From Pseudoxanthomonas jiangsuensis (lineage in GTDB: Bacteria; Pseudomonadota; Gammaproteobacteria; Xanthomonadales; Xanthomonadaceae), in the NCBI RefSeq assembly GCF_010093185.1, contig NZ_PDWL01000006.1, positions 62,001 through 126,000 of the forward strand: a stretch of 64,000 nucleotides of DNA. Reading direction: 5' to 3'. This document shows positions 59,515-64,000 of the stretch, piece after piece; position 1 is the stretch's first letter, and each line of letters begins with the position of its first letter. The notes under the pieces are model-generated. The model had not been told where the DNA came from and did not search any database. It saw nothing but the letters and a program-made list of their open reading frames with translations. A program made the translations under genes and the position numbers.

Positions 59515-61761
59515 TTACTCGACCGCCAGCCCGTCCACCTTCTGCCAGCCGCGCGGCAGCAGCCCGCCGCGGGTGGCGCGCGCACCGAGGTAGGCGTCCA
59601 GTTCCTTGAACGAGAGGGTCATGGTGCGCTGGCCACTGCGCACCTGCAGGCTCTGCCCGGGCGCGACCGCGGCCACCGCGACCACCCGCTCGGTCGCCAG
59701 CTTGGCCTTGGGGATGTCGATCAGCTTGTTGCCCTTGCCCTTGTCCAGCTCGGGCAGCTCGGCGGCCGGGATCGCCAGCAGGTGCCCGGCGCTGGTCACC
59801 GCCACGATCCGGTCGGTCTCCACGCCGGCCACGGCCGCCGGCTGCAGCACCGCCGCGTTCGGGGTCAGGTTGAGCAGCGCCTTGCCGGCCTTGTTGCGGC
59901 CGGTGAGGTTCTCGAAGCGGGTGACGAAGCCGTAGCCGTGCGAGGACGCCAGCACGAAGCGGGCCTCGTTCTCGCCGCTGGCCATGGCCTGGAAGGCGGC
60001 GCCGGCGGCCGGCGAGAAGCGCCCGGTCAGCGGCTCCCCGTTGCCGCGCGCCGAGGGCAGGCTGTGCGCGGCGGTGGAATAGCTGCGGCCCTGCGAGTCG
60101 AGGAAGGCCACCTGCCAGGTGCTGCGCGCGCGCACCGCCGCCAGCAGGCCGTCGCCTTCGCGGTAGGACAGGCCGGCCGCGTCCACGTCGTGGCCCTTGG
60201 CCGCGCGGATCCAGCCCTTCTCCGACAGGACCACGGTCACCGGCTCGGACGGCACCAGCTCGGTCTCGTCGATCGCCTGGGCGGCGCCGCGCTGGACCAG
60301 CGGCGAGCGGCGCTCGTCGCCGAACTTTTTCGCATCGGCCAGCAGCTCGTCCTTGACCAGCTTCTTCAGCCTGGCCGCGCTGCCGAGGATGGCGACGATC
60401 CGCTCCAGTTCCCTGGCCAGCTCGTCCTGCTCGCCGCGGATCTTCATCTCCTCCAGGCGCGCCAGCTGCTTCAGCCGGGTCTCGAGGATGTAGTCGGCCT
60501 GATCCTCGGACAGCTCGAAGCGCGCGATCAGCGCCGCCTTCGGCTCGTCCTCGGTGCGGATGATCCGGATCACCTCGTCCAGGTTGAGGAAGGCCACCAG
60601 CAGGCCTTCCAGCAGGTGCAGGCGGCGCTCGACCTTCTCCTGGCGGTGCTTCAGCCGGCGGGCGACGGTGTCGGTGCGGAACCTCAGCCACTCCTCCAGC
60701 AGGGTGCGCAGGTTCTTGACCGCCGGCTTGCCGTCCAGGCCGATCACGTTGAGGTTGACCCGGTAGCTGCGCTCCAGGTCGGTGGTGGCGAACAGGTGGC
60801 CCATCAGCTGTTCGGCGTCCACCCGGTTGGAGCGCGGCACCAGCACCACCCGCACCGGGTTGGCGTGGTCGGACTCGTCGCGGATGTCCTCCAGCCACGG
60901 CAGCTTCTTGGCGCGCATCTGCGCGGCGATCTGCTCGATCACCTTGGACGGGGAGACCTGGTAGGGCAGGGCGGTGACCACGAAGTTGCCGCTGGCCTCC
61001 TTGGTCCAGGTGGCGCGGGCGCGGACGCTGCCCTGGCCGGTCTCGTACAGCGTGCGCAGGTCGGCGGCCGGGGTGATGATCTCGGCGGCGGTCGGGTAGT
61101 CCGGGCCGCGCACGTGCTCGCACAGGTCGGCGACGCTGGCCTCCGGGTCGTCGAGCAGGCGCACGCAGGCGCTGACGACCTCGTTGAGGTTGTGCGGCGG
61201 CACGTCGGTGGCCATGCCCACCGCGATGCCGGTGGTGCCGTTGAGCAAAAGGTGCGGCAGCCGCGCCGGCATCCAGCTCGGCTCGTCCAGGGTGCCGTCG
61301 AAGTTCGGGGTCCAGTCCACCGTGCCCTGGCCCAGCTCGCCCAGCAGGACCTCGGCGATCGGGGTGAGCTTGGACTCGGTGTAGCGCATGGCCGCGAACG
61401 ACTTGGGGTCGTCGGTCGAGCCGAAGTTGCCCTGGCCCTCGATCAGCGGGTAGCGGTAGGAGAACGGCTGGGCCATCAGCACCAGCGCCTCGTAGCAGGC
61501 CGAGTCGCCGTGCGGGTGGTACTTGCCGATCACGTCGCCGACGGTGCGCGCGGATTTCTTCGGCTTGGCCGCCGCGTTCAGGCCCAGCTCGCTCATCGAG
61601 TAGACGATGCGCCTCTGCACCGGCTTGAGCCCGTCGCCGATGAACGGCAGGGCGCGGTCCAGCACCACGTACATCGAATAGTCCAGATAGGCGCGCTCGG
61701 CGTACTCGCGCAGGGGGATCTGTTCGAAGCCGTGGAAGGTGGGGCGGATGGTTTCGGTCAT
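59515..61761 (-). CDS. parC: DNA topoisomerase IV subunit A
   Basis: A 748-residue cleavage subunit. The catalytic Tyr is Tyr127 in A-M-R-Y-T-E-S. The quinolone-resistance region reads [12 protein letters not shown] with Ser87 and Glu91, the wild-type residues equivalent to E. coli Ser80 and Glu84. The C-terminal domain (about residue 500 onward) is the beta-pinwheel of ParC. It lies about 40 kb from parE. A 63-bp gap separates it from the SLC13-type permease upstream. Confidence 0.97.
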   Translation of the reverse strand: MTETIRPTFHGFEQIPLREYAERAYLDYSMYVVLDRALPFIGDGLKPVQRRIVYSMSELGLNAAAKPKKSARTVGDVIGKYHPHGDSACYEALVLMAQPFSYRYPLIEGQGNFGSTDDPKSFAAMRYTESKLTPIAEVLLGELGQGTVDWTPNFDGTLDEPSWMPARLPHLLLNGTTGIAVGMATDVPPHNLNEVVSACVRLLDDPEASVADLCEHVRGPDYPTAAEIITPAADLRTLYETGQGSVRARATWTKEASGNFVVTALPYQVSPSKVIEQIAAQMRAKKLPWLEDIRDESDHANPVRVVLVPRSNRVDAEQLMGHLFATTDLERSYRVNLNVIGLDGKPAVKNLRTLLEEWLRFRTDTVARRLKHRQEKVERRLHLLEGLLVAFLNLDEVIRIIRTEDEPKAALIARFELSEDQADYILETRLKQLARLEEMKIRGEQDELARELERIVAILGSAARLKKLVKDELLADAKKFGDERRSPLVQRGAAQAIDETELVPSEPVTVVLSEKGWIRAAKGHDVDAAGLSYREGDGLLAAVRARSTWQVAFLDSQGRSYSTAAHSLPSARGNGEPLTGRFSPAAGAAFQAMASGENEARFVLASSHGYGFVTRFENLTGRNKAGKALLNLTPNAAVLQPAAVAGVETDRIVAVTSAGHLLAIPAAELPELDKGKGNKLIDIPKAKLATERVVAVAAVAPGQSLQVRSGQRTMTLSFKELDAYLGARATRGGLLPRGWQKVDGLAVE

Positions 61762-61824
61762 CGTGGCGGAACTGCGGGACAGGCCGGCGATTCTACCCGT
61801 CCGGGCCGCGGCGCTGTTCCGGGT

Positions 61825-63645
61825 TCAGCCGCCCAGGGCCGGCCACAGCGGCCCGCCCAGCCACAGCCAGCGCGCCATCCAGGCCGTGGCCAGGGCGATC
61901 GCGGCGGTCAGCGGCACGCCCACCCGCAGGAAGTCGCCGAAGGTGTACTGGCCGGGATTGAGGATCAGCAGGTTGCCGTGGTGGCCGATCGGGGTCAGGA
62001 ATGAGGCCACCGCGCCCATCGCGGTGCAGACCACGAACGGCGTCGGCGAAAGCTCCAGGCCTTGGGCCACGGCCAGGGCGATCGGGGCCAGCAGCACGGT
62101 GGTGGCCGCGTCCGACAGGATCTGGGTCAGCAGGGCGGCCACGCCGAACATCACCAGCAGAAGCACGAACACTGGCCAGTGCGCGGCGTGGGCCATCAGC
62201 AGGTCGGCGACCAGCCGGGCGGTGCCGCTCTGTTCCATGGCGATGCCCAGCGGAATGACGCCGGCGATCATCACGAAGATGCGCACGTCGATCTGCTGGT
62301 AGGCCTGTTCGATCGGCACGCAGCGGCACAGGACCATGGCCACCGCGCCGGCCAGGAACGCGATCTGCGGCGGCAGCAGTTCGGTGGCCGCTGCGGCGAC
62401 GGTGGCGACCATGATCGCCAGCGCCAGGGGCGCGCGCCGGCGCGGCTTCTCCCGGCCCTGGAACGGCATCAGCATCAGGAAGCCGTGATGCGCGGCCAGG
62501 GTCTCGAACTCCGGCTGCCGGCCCCACAGCACCAGCAGGTCGCCTTCCTCCAGGCGCATCTCCGACAGCTCGCCATGCAGCCAGCCCTCGCGCCGCCACA
62601 GCCCGACCACGACCACGCCCAGGGTGCGCAGGAAATCGATGTCGCTCACGCTGCGGCCGATGAATTCCGAGTGCGGGGCGACCACCGCCTGGACCAGCTG
62701 CTCCTCGCCCAGCAGCTCGGCCTGGCCGGCCTCGCGCGGCTTGTCGCCGTACTTGGCCACCGCGTGCAGGACAAGGCCGGGCTCGTCCTTGATCGAGGCG
62801 ATCTCGTCGGGCGAGGCGCGCACCAGCAGCACGTCGCCGGCGGCCAGCGGGCTGTCCCCGGCCTGGCGCCGGCGGCGCATGCCGTGGCGCAGCCAGTCCA
62901 CCACCTGCAGGCGCTCGGCGAAGGCCTGCTCGAACTCGCCGCGGGTGCGGCCGATCCAGGGCGAGTCGCGCTCCACCAGCAGCTCGGTGTAGTAGCGCTC
63001 CAGGCGCAGGTAGTCGGCCTGCTGGGCCTCGCCCTCGCGTTTGGGCAGCAGCCAGCGCCCGAGCAGCATGTAGGCCGTGCCCAGGGCCACCAGCGCCGCG
63101 CCGATCGGGGTGATGGCGAAGATGTCCAGGCCTTCGCCGCCGGCGCGCTTGAGCAGGTCGCCGGCCAGCAGGAAGGCCGGGGCGCTGAACAGGGTCAGGG
63201 TGGTGCCGAGCGAGGCGGCCAGCGACATCGGCATCAGCAGCCGCGAGGCGGCCAGCTTCTGCTCGCGCGCCAGCCGCATCAGGATCGGCAGCATCATCGC
63301 CGTGACCATGACGTGGTGCGAGAACGCCGCCAGCGCGGCGGTGGCCGGCATCACCACCGCGATCGTGCGCCACTCGCTGCCGCCGGCCGCGCGGCCGATC
63401 GCCGCGCCCATGCGGTCGGTGATGCCGGTGGCCGACAGCCCGGCCGAGAGCACGAACACGGCGGCCACGATGATCGCCGGCTCGCTGGAGAAGCCGGCCA
63501 GCGCCTGCCGCGCATCGAGGATCCCGGTGAACGTGAGGGTCAGCAGGGTGAGCATGGCCACCACGTCCACCCGCATCCGGCCGCTGACGAACAGCGCCAG
63601 CGCGGTGGCGAGGATGGCGAGGAAGACGATCTGCTGCGGCTCCAT
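61825..63645 (-). CDS. SLC13/DASS-type permease with two RCK_C domains
   Basis: A 606-residue membrane protein. About six hydrophobic helices at the N-terminus (residues 1-200) are followed by a hydrophilic central part (about residues 200-390) containing two TrkA-C/RCK_C-like domains, then about six more helices. The repeated hallmarks A-S-L-G-T-T-L-T and, near the C-terminus, L-T-P-I-G-H-H-G-N fit the CitT/SLC13 superfamily. The start at 63645 begins directly before the first helix. The substrate (dicarboxylate, sulfate or other anion) is unknown. No T-tract terminator follows before parC. Confidence 0.88.
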   Translation of the reverse strand: MEPQQIVFLAILATALALFVSGRMRVDVVAMLTLLTLTFTGILDARQALAGFSSEPAIIVAAVFVLSAGLSATGITDRMGAAIGRAAGGSEWRTIAVVMPATAALAAFSHHVMVTAMMLPILMRLAREQKLAASRLLMPMSLAASLGTTLTLFSAPAFLLAGDLLKRAGGEGLDIFAITPIGAALVALGTAYMLLGRWLLPKREGEAQQADYLRLERYYTELLVERDSPWIGRTRGEFEQAFAERLQVVDWLRHGMRRRRQAGDSPLAAGDVLLVRASPDEIASIKDEPGLVLHAVAKYGDKPREAGQAELLGEEQLVQAVVAPHSEFIGRSVSDIDFLRTLGVVVVGLWRREGWLHGELSEMRLEEGDLLVLWGRQPEFETLAAHHGFLMLMPFQGREKPRRRAPLALAIMVATVAAAATELLPPQIAFLAGAVAMVLCRCVPIEQAYQQIDVRIFVMIAGVIPLGIAMEQSGTARLVADLLMAHAAHWPVFVLLLVMFGVAALLTQILSDAATTVLLAPIALAVAQGLELSPTPFVVCTAMGAVASFLTPIGHHGNLLILNPGQYTFGDFLRVGVPLTAAIALATAWMARWLWLGGPLWPALGG

Positions 63646-63745
63646 GGGCGGAGTGTGGCGTGGCCGGGAAGTGGGGTGGCCCGCGCATGCTAGCGGCAAC
63701 GGCAACGTCTCCGCTGCAACGGCCGTGGCGATGCGGCGCCGGAAA

Positions 63746-63775
63746 CGAAGAACCCCGCCGGAGCGGGGTTCTTCG
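63746..63775 (-). terminator. Intrinsic terminator of tRNA-Leu
   Basis: A perfect 13-bp stem, CGAAGAACCCCGC (63746-63758) and GCGGGGTTCTTCG (63763-63775), with loop CGGA, lies 22 bases after the tRNA 3' end. On the minus strand it is followed by TTTCC. Confidence 0.8.
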
Positions 63776-63797
63776 AGAGGCCTTGCGGCCTTGCATG

Positions 63798-63882
<85 letters not shown>

Positions 63883-63896
63883 AGGTGAGGCCGCGC

Positions 63897-63925
63897 ATTC
63901 TGGGGGAGCCCCGGAATCTTGTCAA
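63897..63925 (-). promoter_or_regulatory. Promoter of tRNA-Leu
   Basis: On the minus strand a perfect TTGACA (63920-63925), a 17-bp spacer and CAGAAT (63897-63902) precede the tRNA 5' end by about 14 bases. The remaining sequence to the window end holds no gene; the last bases TGTAGG may begin another GTAG repeat. Confidence 0.75.
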
Positions 63926-64000
63926 CGCCCGCGCCGGAAATTTTCCGCGGGCGCCGCCGGCGGCCGCGTCGACATGGTGCCCATGGGGGTGGGGTGTAGG

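Overview
The window is a very GC-rich chromosomal segment of a gammaproteobacterium, most likely of the Xanthomonadaceae/Lysobacteraceae (Lysobacter, Luteimonas, Pseudoxanthomonas or close). The basis is gene content, gene order (rpsB-tsf-pyrH-frr-uppS-cdsA-dxr-rseP-bamA, dapD-arsC-like-dapE) and repeats with a GTAG head. I could not run a search, so the genus is open. Coding density is high, with many 1- to 4-base start/stop overlaps.

Layout. (1) About 1-14.4 kb is an L-arabinose/arabinofuranoside module. It holds a cut-off GH127 beta-L-arabinofuranosidase, an IlvD/Edd sugar-acid dehydratase, a Gfo/Idh sugar dehydrogenase, a LysR regulator, an AraD1/FAH-family enzyme, alpha-ketoglutarate semialdehyde dehydrogenase, a four-gene YtfQRT-YjfF type ABC importer and a secreted GH43 enzyme. 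Together they suggest release of arabinofuranosyl units, import of the sugar, and non-phosphorylative oxidation to alpha-ketoglutarate. An AT-rich perfect inverted repeat between the divergent catabolic genes is a good operator candidate. (2) 14.5-17.8 kb is an ECF sigma factor and a membrane Ser/Thr kinase with a TPR-rich C-terminus. The sigma factor lacks the usual acidic region-2.2 motif and has Thr/Ser there, which suggests control by phosphorylation. (3) 17.8-39.4 kb is housekeeping: parE, pyrG-kdsA, eno-ftsB-ispD-ispF-truD, then on the minus strand rpsB-tsf, an HDOD-GGDEF protein, pyrH-frr-uppS-cdsA-dxr-rseP-bamA. (4) 39.7-45.6 kb is an archaic (Csu-like) chaperone-usher pilus operon lying between rpsB and map. 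It ends in an unusually small pilin-like protein and a second chaperone. (5) 46-53.5 kb carries map-glnD-dapD-arsC-like-dapE and a UbiB-family kinase. (6) 53.6-64 kb carries asnB with an untranslated leader, a penicillin-acylase-family hydrolase, bacterioferritin, thiopurine methyltransferase, parC, an SLC13-type permease and tRNA-Leu(CAG).

The most striking find is the asnB leader. A 32-codon reading frame holds seven Asn codons within 14 codons. It is followed by a perfect 13-bp terminator stem with seven T's, and a 12-base segment inside the leader frame is exactly complementary to the 5' part of that terminator. This is the architecture of ribosome-mediated transcription attenuation, here apparently sensing asparagine (or charged tRNA-Asn) to control asparagine synthetase. 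Its start codon sits where transcription from the candidate promoter should begin, so the leader peptide may be translated from a leaderless message.

Other features of note are inverted GTAG-headed REP dimers whose end motif supplies the TAG stop codons of ispD, truD and (as an 11-base solo motif) tpm, a cruciform-like 99-bp element between ispD and ispF, a paired hairpin element inside the ABC importer operon, and a bacterioferritin with Thr instead of the haem-ligand Met52.
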